From Norana najaformis (Eukaryota; Annelida; Clitellata; Crassiclitellata; Hormogastridae): a stretch of 64,000 nt of DNA. The DNA lies in assembly GCA_964023275.1 (NCBI GenBank), contig OZ029914.1:17134049-17198048 (forward strand), written 5' to 3'. The number at the start of each line of letters is the position of its first letter. Position 1 is the stretch's first letter. The translations under genes were made by a program, and so were the position numbers. Shown piece after piece: positions 12,001-21,694 of the stretch. Below the pieces are notes generated by a model that saw only the letters and a list, made by a program, of their open reading frames with translations, made no database searches and had not been told where the DNA came from.

Positions 12001-12210
12001 ACATTACATGTTGGTAATTAAGAAGTCTGTAATTCTTTATATATCAATATATGATGGTATAATTTCAGTTATTTGTAGCTGTTTTATAAAGAAATGATGA
12101 CAATTTCTAAAATAATACAGACATTCTTTAATAAGTATTTTAAATACTACATGCATTCTCCGAAGTGTTGTAAACGATCTTTGTAATCCTTTCATGACAA
12201 TAAACGATTG
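9016..12210. other. Region upstream of DCTN1 coding start
   Basis: No coding exon recognised. It contains a degenerate repeat of GTGGATATACGTGG at about 9,390-9,530, AATAC-type repeats at 10,130-10,150 and 10,980-10,996, a GC-rich block at 10,275-10,900 and a (CT)n run near 11,866. The DCTN1 promoter and non-coding first exon probably lie here, but I cannot locate a start site. Confidence 0.5.
10275..10900 (-). repeat. Dispersed GC-rich repeat, relative of 54.78-55.31 kb
   Basis: The blocks around ACCGTCCGAAAC (10,672) and the TTTAGAC...AATGACA segment (about 10,780-10,805) recur in the same order and orientation near 55,134 and 55,250. Several overlapping open frames exist (up to 119 codons, minus) but none is recognisable. 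It may be a low-copy repeat or an old gene duplicate. Confidence 0.4.
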
Positions 12211-12213
12211 AAC

Positions 12214-12358
<145 letters not shown>

Positions 12359-12976
12359 AACCAGTGTCTAATGTAAGGTCGACTTGAGCGGGAATGGTAA
12401 CCGTAATCTATCGTTAAAAACTCAATACTTTCCACACTAATGTTTCGGAACTGTTTCCAAAGTTAGTTGGCCCAATATTCTGCTGAGTAAATGTAAATGT
12501 ACTCGGTTTTATATAGCGACCCTATTACCTCGACGCTGTTTACTTTTCACTAGAAAGTAAGTGACTGAAGGCGATGATTTGAGACGCCGCAAATCAGAAA
12601 TTGGAAGTGTAATACGAGCGGATGTGCAAAGATTCGAGAATTGAAGTATAGCAACAGACAAAGCTTAGCTTTTTTCGTGATTTGCTTCAGCTTAAACACA
12701 ACTTACCCTACCAGCTCCTTTCCCCTTCTCTCTCTGGTCTTCTGGCAACCGGACTTGGTTCTTGACATGGCATCTTTGGATAACCCCACTGACTTGGCGC
12801 AACGCTCGTGAATAAGCTGGTGTCCTGCTCTCAGCTTTTAAGTAGCACTTTAGAAATTTGAAGTTTACGATGACGAGTACGGTTAATCAAGTTTGATGAT
12901 GAAAAATTTGAAAAGAAAACAGTGGGAGAGCAAAGGCCTAATGTTGCTGTTATAATTATTAATATTATTGTTAATG

Positions 12977-12986
12977 TTATTATTAT

Positions 12987-13065
<79 letters not shown>

Positions 13066-13068
13066 GTA
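12977..13068. repeat. (ACT)n microsatellite with ATT leader
   Basis: A short ATT run passes directly into about 26 ACT units. The Val, Leu and Thr homopolymer frames here are artefacts of the repeat. Confidence 0.97.
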
Positions 13069-13110
13069 TTATCATTATTCATTTATTATTATTATTTACA
13101 TAACCTCCAA

Positions 13111-13670
13111 TTATAAAATGAACAGATCGTCATCAGTCCTCAGCTGCCTTGAGGTCTGCAAACCTCTGCCCCTGAAAGCGACGGCATTATAACGCTGTGT
13201 GCAAATTGAGAGGCGCTGAGAAAGATGGATTGTCTCACGTGGATCACCAGAAACAGCAGTTAGTCGGCGACCCACTTCAGAAATAAATTCAAGATCTGTC
13301 AGGTTGATTGGCCCCAATGTCTCAAATGCAACTGGGACAAAGTTGTGTGATGGAGGGAGATCTGAGTACTTTGCGCATTTTCGAACTGCAGCTGTCCAGC
13401 TGCGCCTCCTGGTGACGTTGATGTCAGATTGATGTATGACGGCGCACATGTGTGGACATTTGCTACATCTCATGCAAGATATCTGCCGGACGACCACGGT
13501 ACCAGCGTTGCTCCGTCCGGTCGTTTTCCATCATTACGCAGAAGCCAGATGGTTCCTTAGAGCTAGGGATGTCTGCCTTTCGAAATGCTCTCCAGATGAT
13601 TTCGTTCATGATGTAGTGTCTGCTGGAACGACCACTTGCCATTTTGCATATCAGTCCATAATGTCCTCCT
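13111..13670 (-). mobile_element. Retroelement C-terminal domain, degraded copy 1
   Basis: The minus strand carries the tail domain seen at the C terminus of many marine-invertebrate retroelement proteins. It has a GKRPDGATLVPW-type motif near 13,520, then KCAKYSDLPPSHNFVPVAFE, TLGPINLTDLEFISEVGRRL and QRYNAVAFRG. The PD and KxxKY pattern resembles the restriction-endonuclease-like domain of some non-LTR elements (inference). It is old and broken. An ATT/ACT microsatellite adjoins it at 13,708. Confidence 0.7.
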
Positions 13671-13707
13671 TGGTCAACTGTCTTACCACAATGGTACTGA
13701 TGCGGCG

Positions 13708-13738
13708 TATTATTATTATTATTATTTTTATTTTTTTA

Positions 13739-13770
<32 letters not shown>

Positions 13771-13832
13771 TACTACTACTACTACTACTACTGCTACCAT
13801 AATTATTATTATTGTTATTATTATTATTTCAT
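13708..13832. repeat. Compound (ATT)n/(ACT)n microsatellite
   Basis: ATT units, a T-rich break, more ATT, about ten ACT units, then ATT again. Frames across it are not genes. Confidence 0.96.
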
Positions 13833-14810
13833 TATTAATTCCTATGGGTTCATTTCTTCCTCGGATAAAAATATAATAGTAATGATAATAATACACTGAA
13901 GAAGGTGAACTTCAAGAAACAAACGACATTCAGCAATTAGTTGAAAATTGAAAATGTGCGACTGAAAATCTAATGTCAAACAGCACAATGCAAAGACCGA
14001 CAAATGTTCTTCTGTAAAAACAGCAAAACGTGCGAAAGAAGCGAACCAATCCAACACCGCAAAACGCATAACATCAAAACCATTAACCGTTAGAAATTAA
14101 ATTACACACAGTGCATAGAAAGCGTACACAAATAGGCACACAAGCTTACACAAAGGGGCCGTGCAGCGCGCAAACCCTATCAGACCCGATTTCCTAGACG
14201 GATCGAATAGGCTCGCGTCGCTGTACGGCCGTCTTAAGAGATACGAATAAAGGCAAACAAGGGAAGAAAATAGACTTAGAAAAGTTATCTAACATGTCGG
14301 CATATATCAAAGTCATCTGAAACCTGTCGACATACTTCAAAGTCACTTCCGATCAAAGAATATTAGGAGTGAACAGTTCCGATTAGACTAATTCGCCGCT
14401 TTCAAGGGCCGCGTTCCAGAACTCAGACCTTTTGAAGGCATAGTTCTACAAGAATTCTCACCCAACTCCATTCAAGACTCGTTTTCGAGATCACTGTCTG
14501 ATTAAATGAATCCGACAATCGACTTTCATCTGCTGCCTTCAGTGTCACTTTCTGTTCCCCAGCTCAGGTTTAAACAGACCGAAAATGAAACGCCGACTGA
14601 ACCAATCGTCTTTGCTCTGCTGTTAGCTATCGCTAACGAGCATTTATGTAACGCCACTTGTCTTTTGTTTTCTGTTTTCTGCTTGGAATCGTCTCGTCTT
14701 CTGTAAACCCTGGGTTTGAGCATGGCACATTGTCAATGGCGAGACCGACTGAGGAAAGGGGAATGATCACTATTAGTCTATTTCGGGTATGACAGGATGG
14801 AAAGTATTAG

Positions 14811-14995
14811 CATTTAGTATTTCTGCATTTATTAAGCGCTACTCTATAATGACTAAGCATCAATCGATGGCGCTGAGCAATTGTGAATGAAGAACTTGCT
14901 CCAGGTCCCTACACGGTAACCGTCTCAGTGGAGGCTCGAGTTCGCGCTCGCCGCAGTACAAGTCGAGCGCTCTAACCAATCAGCTACCGTTCTCT
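14811..14995 (-). mobile_element. SINE family 1 (tRNA-derived), minus copy
   Basis: Read on the minus strand: a tRNA-like head with an A-box-like GTAGCTGATTGGTTAGAGCG, a degenerate B box (GCGAACTCGAGCC), then a body CTCAGCGCCATCGATTGATG. The 3' end is a GCGCTTAATAAATGCAGAAA tail. Body and tail match the plus copy at 26.5 kb. The tail resembles the LINE 3' ends in this window. Confidence 0.8.
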
Positions 14996-15176
14996 GTATT
15001 TCCAGGAAAGGTGGACATTTCTACCCCAAAGATGTGTACCTACCATGCATAAATACTGAAAATCGTATTTTCATGAATCCCGCGCCACCCTTCGCAAGAG
15101 GGCGTTTTTCTGGATCCCACACGAGACTCTTATGACTTCGCCATTGTACGTAAGACAACGCAGCGATCGGGACAGA

Positions 15177-15607
15177 CTACGTCTTCGTGGGGGTATCGTC
15201 ATCGTCGTCTTTCATCTGGTAGCACATCTGTCCCATTTTCACCCCATCTTCACTGACCATAGGCACAACGCGACACCTCGTCACAACTTCCAAACCAGCG
15301 TCTGTTCCACCCGAAGCATCAGGCTTCTTGGCGTTGGGGTTCGGAGGGTACCGCCCTCTATTGCCCTCTGACGACGAGGAACTTTCGTCCAACCGCGGTT
15401 CATTGTAATCACCGTAGTCGCCGTCTTTCGAACGTATGATGACTGTATCTGGTGACAAAGGCTGTTGCACTCGGACGTGGCTTTTCCGCACCGCGCCGGA
15501 AGAGGAGGAGGACAATTGTTTCGTGTCGTTCAGGAAGGCAGACTGTTCTCCGTTTGACGCAGCTATCTCGGCCGAACTTCTGTCGTCATCCTTTGAACTG
15601 TGTTTAA
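15177..15607 (-). CDS. Terminal coding exon of an unrecognised membrane protein
   Basis: 142 codons plus stop on the minus strand. The acceptor gtgttgacag precedes TTAAACAC, and the exon opens with two bases completing a codon (phase 1 intron). The product is hydrophilic and disordered: an HSSKDDDRSSAE start, a Ser run, DTVIIRSKDGDYGDYNEPRL, a second Ser/Glu run and an acidic MKDDDDDTPTKT end. It is clearly richer in G+C than the flanking DNA. Its phase fits the exon at 39,655-39,957, which ends in a transmembrane helix, so this would be the cytoplasmic tail. I know no family for it. Confidence 0.55.
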
Positions 15608-15683
15608 CTGTCAACACAAATCATTCGTTACTACTAAGTATATTGTGGTCAAGTATTATACACGTCTATCACTATCAATTTAT

Positions 15684-15937
15684 GTGCCGCACGGTGGTCT
15701 ATAAGTAACGCGGTTGCGGGTTCGACTCCGTGTAAAGACCATGGACAGTTGTTGCGCACACCGTGCCTCTGTCACGAAGCAGTAGAATTTGGTACCGGTG
15801 TAAGCTTGGAAGTAAACGGCAAGTCCTGCGATGCAGGTGTTAAGGACCTTTGGATTCGTCCTTTGCTGGTTGTCTAAAGCAAAGGAGATGAGCGCCTCCC
15901 ATACGTCTCACTTGTGGAATATGGGATACTTCACTTT
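15684..15937 (+). mobile_element. SINE family 2 (tRNA-derived), copy 1, with 9-bp target duplication
   Basis: The tRNA-like head has a textbook B box (GGTTCGACTCC at about 15,719) and an A-box-like GTGGTCTATAAGTAACGCGG. A ~190-bp body follows (GTGCGCACACCGTGC-like, TGTAAGCTTGGAAGTAAAC, CAAGTCCTGCGAT) and the end is TATGGGATACTTCACTTTA. The 9-bp direct repeat ACTATCAAT lies at 15,671-15,679 and 15,938-15,946. Confidence 0.85.
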
Positions 15938-15959
15938 ACTATCAATATTATAGTCGTGG

Positions 15960-16106
15960 TTCTGTGGGTGATGGCTCTTTCGTACCAACTCAGCCTTGCC
16001 TCACCGATTACATGGTAACTGACTGCGGCTTGATGTTGGTGCGCCATCGGTTGATGCCTTTTGCGTCGGCGCTATAGAAGTTGCAAATTACAATTACAAG
16101 GCTTGA
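15960..16106 (+). mobile_element. LINE 3' UTR fragment
   Basis: Ends GATGCCTTTTGCGTCGGCGC then TATAGAAGTTGCAAATTACA plus ATTACAAGG. The CGGTTGATGCC...GCGCT-TAGAAGTT block is shared with the LINE-B end at about 51.5 kb. Confidence 0.6.
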
Positions 16107-16499
16107 AAATGAATTGTTAATTTTACATAACCAGCATTTGAACCGTAGAGGCAGAGATGCATGCAAGATGCATTAATCATTTCTCACCCTTCCACCAGCA
16201 GTGTTTCCCGCCCGGTTTTCGATCGCATGTGTATGTGGTAAATGCGACGATTAGCTGCTAGTCACGCATAAGGAAAGGTTTTCAGGGTAATTGGAAATAT
16301 CCAAGAGATCCTAAATTGCAGAGGGATTTCTCTGGATATGCAATTGTCATATGCTATCACTGATAGATGCGAGCAACTGATTGGCAATTACCTGAGCCTG
16401 AAGTGAGCAAACCATTTCACTTAAACGAAACTGTTAATTTAAGCAAATCTTTTAGTTTATTTCATAAACCTTCTATTATTTTTATTTTATTAGTTTATT

Positions 16500-16795
16500 T
16501 TATACAAACTCACCAACGCTTCATCTCTTGCAATTTCTGCGCTGGACTTTCACTCAAAACTGAAAACATTACTTTTCCAAAAATCTTATCCTGATTTTTC
16601 CTCTTCCCCGTATCTTTTTCCTCGCTTTTTTCCACCGTAGCCGTCCGACTGCCTGAATGCCTGACTCCTGGATCTTGACCTGGAACCGAACCCTTTTGCC
16701 TGTCGATTTTGTCTTGGCTAAGCGCCTTTAAATAAGCTGGTTCCCGCGACTTAGCTTTCGCTGGGCGCTGTAGAAATATCGAGACTACGATTACA
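16500..16795 (+). mobile_element. LINE-D 3' end, copy 1
   Basis: Reads a LINE ORF2 C terminus (ISALDFHSKLKTLLFQKSYP) followed by a 3' UTR with GACTCCTGGATCTTGACCTG, GGTTCCCGCGACTTAGCTTT and the end GGGCGCTGTAGAAATATCGA then ATTACA. Other copies lie at 29.2, 35.8 and 48.4 kb. Confidence 0.8.
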
Positions 16796-17751
16796 TGTCG
16801 ATGGACTTCCAGAAATATCGTTCAAATCAAACTAATTGCACTCAACCTATGAGATAACTATTTTACACCAGATTGCAGTTTAAAACATTTCTGCATAAGT
16901 TTAGATATTACGACCAAATCAGTGCAATGTTTAATTCACTCTATTTGCGAGAGTCCCATTTGGCTGTGTTCTCCTGCAACTCCGTCATGTAAGATGATTC
17001 ACAACTGTGCTCATATTATGTTTCGCAGCTTACAGCTGCGAAGTACGAAGCATTGCCTTTCTTTACCCTAACAGAGCGACAGGTCTATTAAGCACCAATA
17101 GGATATTAAATCTGACTGGTTCATGCATCGCCGGAGACAAATTACCTGAAAAATTCAATCAACGTTTGCAATATGACATAAAAACGACAATTCAGTGCGA
17201 TATTGCGCAATTCTTTGTTGTTCATCGGTCACCATTTGTCTCACTTATGCCGTTCCTTGTTGCAAGAGATGAAAATTGATATTGATAGCGAATCTAACGT
17301 TGTACGGCGATAGACTCATCTCTATCCATCTGTGTACAGCATCAGGACAGCTTTATGACAGTCGAGAAAATGAAAGAATGGGGCTGCATAATTATGCATT
17401 TTTCTTTAATCGTGAAATCCTAAATTTAATAACTTGTGCCTAGTTTAGCGAGGATTTTAAAGTAGAGATTTAATTCGAATTGCATTCTTTGAAGTTGTGG
17501 TCAAAATGTTCAAAGTGGTGATTAAAGTAGTAGTGTTAATGAATTTAGTAATTGGTGTTTAGTTTATTGATGAATTTAAAAGTAAAGTTTTAATTTGAAT
17601 TATTTTCTTCAAAAATATAATTCTATCAGAATTTTCACAGAAGAATATTCTGAATATTACTATCACAAACATAAATGGGGTATAACACATTTTAAGCCTC
17701 CACAACGTATTCTCAGACTCTGAGCTATTTACCAACTTGCAATAACTCCAT

Positions 17752-18039
17752 AGTGCGGCAAGGTGGACTATAGGTAATGCGTTTGGTCAATGATTATGCG
17801 ATTACGAGTTCGACTCCATGTAACTCCTGGAAAAAGTTGTTTGCGCACACCGTGCTTCTGTCATCAAGCAATATAAATTGGTACCAGTGTAAGCTGGGAA
17901 GTAAACAGCAAGTCCTGCGATTCACTGGCCCCGTGTCCAGGACCTTGGGATTCGTCCATTGCCAGCTCAAGGGCTTAAATAATAGCAAATGAACGCCTCC
18001 TCTACGTCGCACTTGTGGGATATGGGATACTTTACTTTA
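17752..18039 (+). mobile_element. SINE family 2, copy 2
   Basis: Same order as copy 1: GGTGGACTATAGGTAATGCG, B box GAGTTCGACTCC, CGCACACCGTGCTTCTGTC, GTAAGCTGGGAAGTAAAC, CAAGTCCTGCGATTC, end ATGGGATACTTTACTTTA. It carries an extra ~17-bp segment in the head relative to copy 1. Confidence 0.85.
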
Positions 18040-18167
18040 ACAACTCAATTAAATGCTCTATTGTCGAAGACGCTCAGTAACTGTGACTAACTAATAAACG
18101 TATTAATAATTATTATTAATTATGAACTATTATTAATTATTAATAGCTATTAATTATCAACTGTAAT

Positions 18168-18264
18168 TGTAATTGTTGTAATCTGACATTTATAAAGCGC
18201 CACTTCAAGAATAGACTCATCAGAAGCGCTCCCGACCCGAACCAGTGAGACCACTGGCAAATAA
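18168..18264 (-). mobile_element. LINE-A copy, 3' part, split by the DNA transposon
   Basis: Near-identical to 7,868-7,954 (tail, GTGGCGCTTTATAAATGTC, then the CCGACCCGAACCAGTGAGAC block read on plus). It stops at ...GGCAAATAA where the transposon begins. The other half resumes at 20,618. Confidence 0.92.
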
Positions 18265-18475
18265 CACTGGACAACAAATTTTTACAAAAGTCATGTTACT
18301 GAAATGAAATTAGTCAGTTCTTATCAATTTGTATGTGCTGAACACGAATATGACAGTGAAAATGCCGAATTGGCTCTAGTTTTTTTGTAATCTGAAATGA
18401 AGTAATTTTATATCGCACAATGCATGCCAATAGTGATACACTTACAGTTAATATTTGTAAAAACCAGGTCATAGA

Positions 18476-20167
18476 CTAGTTCTTAGATTTTTTTGCCTGT
18501 CTCTTGTACAGCTGTTCGGGAGCATCTCTGCGGAGTGTCCAACAGTAGTCAGCCAACATTGTAGTGGACCATTTTCCCTGGTACCTTTGCTCCATTGTTG
18601 CGATATCTTGATGAAAACGTTCGCCATGTTCGTCACTAACCATACCACAGTTGTCAGGGAAGAAATCCAGATGGGAATGAAGGAAATGCATCTTCAGAGA
18701 CATATTGCAGCGAAATTTCTGGTACTGCTTGAGCATGTCTTCTACTAGTTCCTTGTAGTTTTCTGCCCTAACATTCCCCAGAAAGTCTGTAGACACTAGA
18801 CGAAAAGCATTCCATGCTTGTTTCGCATCACCCTCCAGCAAGTTGTTGAAGCGGTCATCTTTGAAGAGTTCTCTAATCTGACGACCCACAAAAACTCCCT
18901 CTTTAATCTTTGCTTCGCTGAGTCGAGGGAATTTTTCATGCAGGTATCGGAAAGCTGGCGAAGTGCGGTCCATGGCTTTCACGAAGTTCTTCACCAAACC
19001 TAGTTTGATGTGAAGGGGTGGTAGTAGGATTTTGTGAGCCTCGACCAGAGCTGGGTGCTGGATATTCTTCTGTCCAACTGCCATGTTTTGTCTGGGAGTC
19101 CATTCCTTCCGCACGTAGTGCAACTCTCTTGCTCGGCTATCCCACTCACACAAGAAACACATATATTTTGTATATCCTTGCTGCAGTCCCATTAAAATGG
19201 CAACTACCTTCAAATCACCACACAGGTGCCATTTGTACCTGTTATAGTCAATGGAATGCAGTAGCTGTTTTAGGTTATCGTATGTCTCTTTCATGTGGAC
19301 AGCATGCGCTAATGGAATAGATGGAAGACGGTTTCCACTGTGCAAAAGCACAGCCTTAAGACTCAGTGTTGAAGAGTCTACAAAGAGTCTCCATTCTTGT
19401 GGGTCATGAGTGATCTGTAAGGCATTCATGAGGTCGTCAATATTGGAACAGAATACCAGATTACCTTCCTTCATAAAGAAAGGTTCCAACTGCTGATGGC
19501 GCTTTCTATATGAAGTAATTGTGACATCTTCTTCTAGAAGATTCCATTGTTGGAGTCTTGATCCTAGCAATTCTGCCTTGTTTTTGGATAAGTTCAAATC
19601 ACGAACAAGGTCATTTAGTTCTTCCTGTGTTATTCTGTGTGGGGTTGATGATGCACCACAGTGAAAATCGGGATCACTGCACGCTGACGGACCAGGAGAA
19701 GAACATGTCGGCTCACCCTTGTCCTCATCAGATGAATCAAGGAAAATATATTCTGCTGGAGGTTCTGGAATAGGAAGTCCATCACCATGTGGAACTGGTC
19801 TCAATGCTGACGGAATGTTTGGGTAGACTATTGTCGACTTCTTTTGCTTCGTTATTCCACCGGAAAGAGGAGGAACCAAGCAGAAGTAACAGTCATCTAC
19901 GTGGTTGCTTTGCTCTCTCCACACCATGGGAACTGCAAACGGCATTGATGGTCTTTTGCCATTCAACCACTGTGAAAGCTGTGTTGTACATGTAGCACAG
20001 CATATATGCGGGGCCCATGGCTTGTCTTGGTCACCAACCTTGCATTCGAAGTAACCATGATATGCCTTCTTGACTTGATAAGTGATACTTTTCTTCTGGT
20101 TGGCAAATGTCACTTCCCCACAAATGTAACAAAAGTTGTCCACAGTATTTACGCACTTCCGAGGCAT
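18476..20167 (-). CDS. Putative DDE-type transposase of the CACTA-like element (563 aa)
   Basis: Uninterrupted single-exon ORF from ATG at 20,167. Residues 5-96 hold a Cys-rich N-terminal domain (C13-x2-C16, C42, C56/C57-x2/3-C60, C93-x2-C96), likely a zinc-binding DNA-recognition module. Residues ~98-178 are a Pro/Ser/acidic linker. The core from ~180 is shared with the divergent 46.5-kb copy. It carries EWRLFVDSS (D264), CGDLK (D318), YMCFLCEWDSRA (C337, C340), LPPLHIKLGL (H386), KMHFLHSHLDFFP (H494, H497, H499) and SDEHGERFHQD (E513/E516). That order suggests an RNase-H-fold nuclease with an inserted Cys2-His2 zinc site, as known in RAG1/Transib and related transposases (inference). Homologues are familiar to me only as uncharacterised animal proteins. 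Confidence 0.85.
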   Translation of the reverse strand: MPRKCVNTVDNFCYICGEVTFANQKKSITYQVKKAYHGYFECKVGDQDKPWAPHICCATCTTQLSQWLNGKRPSMPFAVPMVWREQSNHVDDCYFCLVPPLSGGITKQKKSTIVYPNIPSALRPVPHGDGLPIPEPPAEYIFLDSSDEDKGEPTCSSPGPSACSDPDFHCGASSTPHRITQEELNDLVRDLNLSKNKAELLGSRLQQWNLLEEDVTITSYRKRHQQLEPFFMKEGNLVFCSNIDDLMNALQITHDPQEWRLFVDSSTLSLKAVLLHSGNRLPSIPLAHAVHMKETYDNLKQLLHSIDYNRYKWHLCGDLKVVAILMGLQQGYTKYMCFLCEWDSRARELHYVRKEWTPRQNMAVGQKNIQHPALVEAHKILLPPLHIKLGLVKNFVKAMDRTSPAFRYLHEKFPRLSEAKIKEGVFVGRQIRELFKDDRFNNLLEGDAKQAWNAFRLVSTDFLGNVRAENYKELVEDMLKQYQKFRCNMSLKMHFLHSHLDFFPDNCGMVSDEHGERFHQDIATMEQRYQGKWSTTMLADYCWTLRRDAPEQLYKRQAKKSKN

Positions 20168-20254
20168 TACTGTTCTGTATTGTATCTAAATGGATAAAGT
20201 AATAATAGTTTTATAAAACAGTAACTTAAACTGTCTCGCACAAAGTCTGTAATA

Positions 20255-20320
20255 TTGTAAATGCTCAACCGTTCCGACTCGCTTTATATAGTACACTGCT
20301 GACGTCATCTTACGTCAGCA
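20255..20320 (-). promoter_or_regulatory. TATA box and paired CRE-like sites of the transposase gene
   Basis: On the minus strand, CTATATAAAG (20,282-20,291) lies about 115-125 bp upstream of the ATG. Just upstream of it are TGACGTCA (20,300-20,307) and TGACGTAA (20,310-20,317). The arrangement is CRE/ATF-like sites then TATA. These motifs also form an imperfect palindrome, GCTGACGT...ACGTCAGC. Confidence 0.6.
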
Positions 20321-20617
20321 GCCGACTGGCTGTAGTTTTACATTGCATCAGAAAATGACGTAATCAACTGTGCATGATGTGTCCATGATGGGATTATGCA
20401 ATGAGGTGGAATATTACATCATTCTAGACTTATTTAGGATATTGTCGCAGTCCTACTGCATAAATTTACATGGTGAAACATAAAAAATGAACTATATGAA
20501 ATATTTTCAAAACGAGAGCCAATAAAAATTTTTTATGGTTATATTCGTGTTCAGCACACCAAGATGCTACACATTAGGGCCTTTTCCAGTCAGTAACGAT
20601 TTCTATGTTGACCAGTG

Positions 20618-20766
20618 TAATACAGACTTCAGGCGCTTGAGAAGAGGAAGAGACAAACTGAGGAATACTAGCCGGAGCTCTCGGGAAAGGCGATTCCAGC
20701 TATTGGGTCCAACATAGGCAAAGCTTCTAGACTGCGCTGTAGCAGTGCGCATACGAGGGACAGTCT
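20618..20766 (-). mobile_element. LINE-A copy, 5' part, split by the DNA transposon
   Basis: Resumes TAATACAGACTTCAGGCGCT and runs colinear with 7,957-8,105 (GAAAGGCGATTCCAGCTATT, CAAAGCTTCTAGACTGCGCT) to ...GAGGGACAGTC, where the 5' truncation meets AT-rich DNA. Confidence 0.92.
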
Positions 20767-21340
20767 TAGTTATTAATAATTAATTATTCATAAATAATAA
20801 TAACTAATCAGCGAATACAGCGAAGAGCAGCCTGTGTGCTGTTAGTGATGAAATTGAACGCGATTGCCTTTCGTTGAGTCTACTTCTACCCGCTACACGC
20901 ATGAAGTCCTTCCTTCCTCCCCTCTCTTGCTTTATCACGAACGAGTCACACCATCGTGTCGATGCCGTTCATAAAACATCCCGCAGAAGCTGATTTCCAT
21001 CGGCATCGGTCTTTCACGCGTGCATCGTGTCCAAGATAAACAAAGCCCTGCTCCATATTCCACTCTACGCGTCGATCGTGCAATTTCTTAAAAGCCGAAT
21101 ATAAAGTCGCCGTTTATTGATTTCGCGACGTAAAGAACCATTGTCCGAAAATCAAATTGATCAACGCGATCGACCTATCTAGGCGCAATAAATCCTTTGC
21201 GAGTTCCCTATCGCCGTTCGATTGTAATGGTAATGGGAACGAAAATCTCCATTCGTTCGCCGATGGACGGATCGCTCGCATACAAATACGACGATGCAGT
21301 TTTTATTCGGGTGCAGGATTTCTTACGTTCGTTTTAGAGG
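20767..21340. other. No recognised feature
   Basis: AT-rich start, then moderately CpG-rich unique sequence. I see no gene or repeat. Confidence 0.5.
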
Positions 21341-21478
21341 CGTTAGCCTGAATTGGCCCACATCATCCCTGCGACACAGGCCAGGTCGTGCGCTACAAAA
21401 TGGCGGCCATTTAATTTGATGGTGCAGAATCGCAGCAAATACTGCGCTAATGGTGATTGGCTGGCCATGGGTTGAATA

Positions 21479-21694
21479 CTACTGCGACTGAATCTGATTT
21501 GCATGCGCAGAATGGCAGGGAGTGTCAATGGCATGCGATTGAATGCCAAAACGATAAACTGGGCTAATGAAGCAATCAAGAAAACTTAGTTTCATTCGAG
21601 CAGAAATCATAGACGTTGTCTCATCTGCCATTGCAGTGAAACCTATTGGTTGGTTTTGGAGCTTTCCTATTATGCTTACGCACTTGTCCAACAA
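21479..21694 (-). pseudogene. hAT-like (ZMYM6/DUF4371-type) transposase fragment
   Basis: The minus frame reads LDKCVSIIGKLQNQPIGFTA followed by MADETTSMISARMKLSFLD. This resembles the first catalytic segment of animal hAT-like transposases (F-VLADETTD-S---QLS---R). Only about 40 residues are recognisable; the rest is decayed. No inverted ends were identified. Confidence 0.5.

Larger units (their letters stand above)
18265..20617 (-). mobile_element. Complete CACTA-like DNA transposon with one intact ORF
   Basis: 2,353 bp. The left end is CACTGGACAACA and the inverted right end is CACTGGTCAACA (11 of 12 match). Inside them, TGTGCTGAACACGAATAT at 18,334-18,351 is inverted at 20,541-20,558, and ATTGGCTCT at about 18,369 is inverted at about 20,515-20,523, so the ends are imperfect ~120-bp inverted repeats. 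It is flanked by TAA at 18,262-18,264 and 20,618-20,620. Removing the element and one TAA restores LINE-A sequence of the same length as the 8-kb copy with one substitution. CAC-starting ends with a 3-bp duplication are the hallmark of CACTA/EnSpm elements; the superfamily assignment is inference. Both ends and the ORF appear intact, so it may be young. Confidence 0.88.

Noticed and set aside
15690-15760. Functional tRNA gene (also 26,485-26,550 and 17,755-17,825)
   Set aside because: The A/B boxes are present but the cloverleaf stems do not pair well. Each is followed by a conserved SINE body and tail.
18818-19995. Plus-strand ORFs opposite the transposase
   Set aside because: Antisense shadows of the 563-codon frame with no recognisable protein features.
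18258-20622. Alternative reading of the transposon ends as ACACTGG...CCAGTGT with an AATA 4-bp duplication
   Set aside because: It would leave the LINE target two bases shorter than its intact copy. CACTGG ends with TAA restore the exact length and fit the CACTA pattern.
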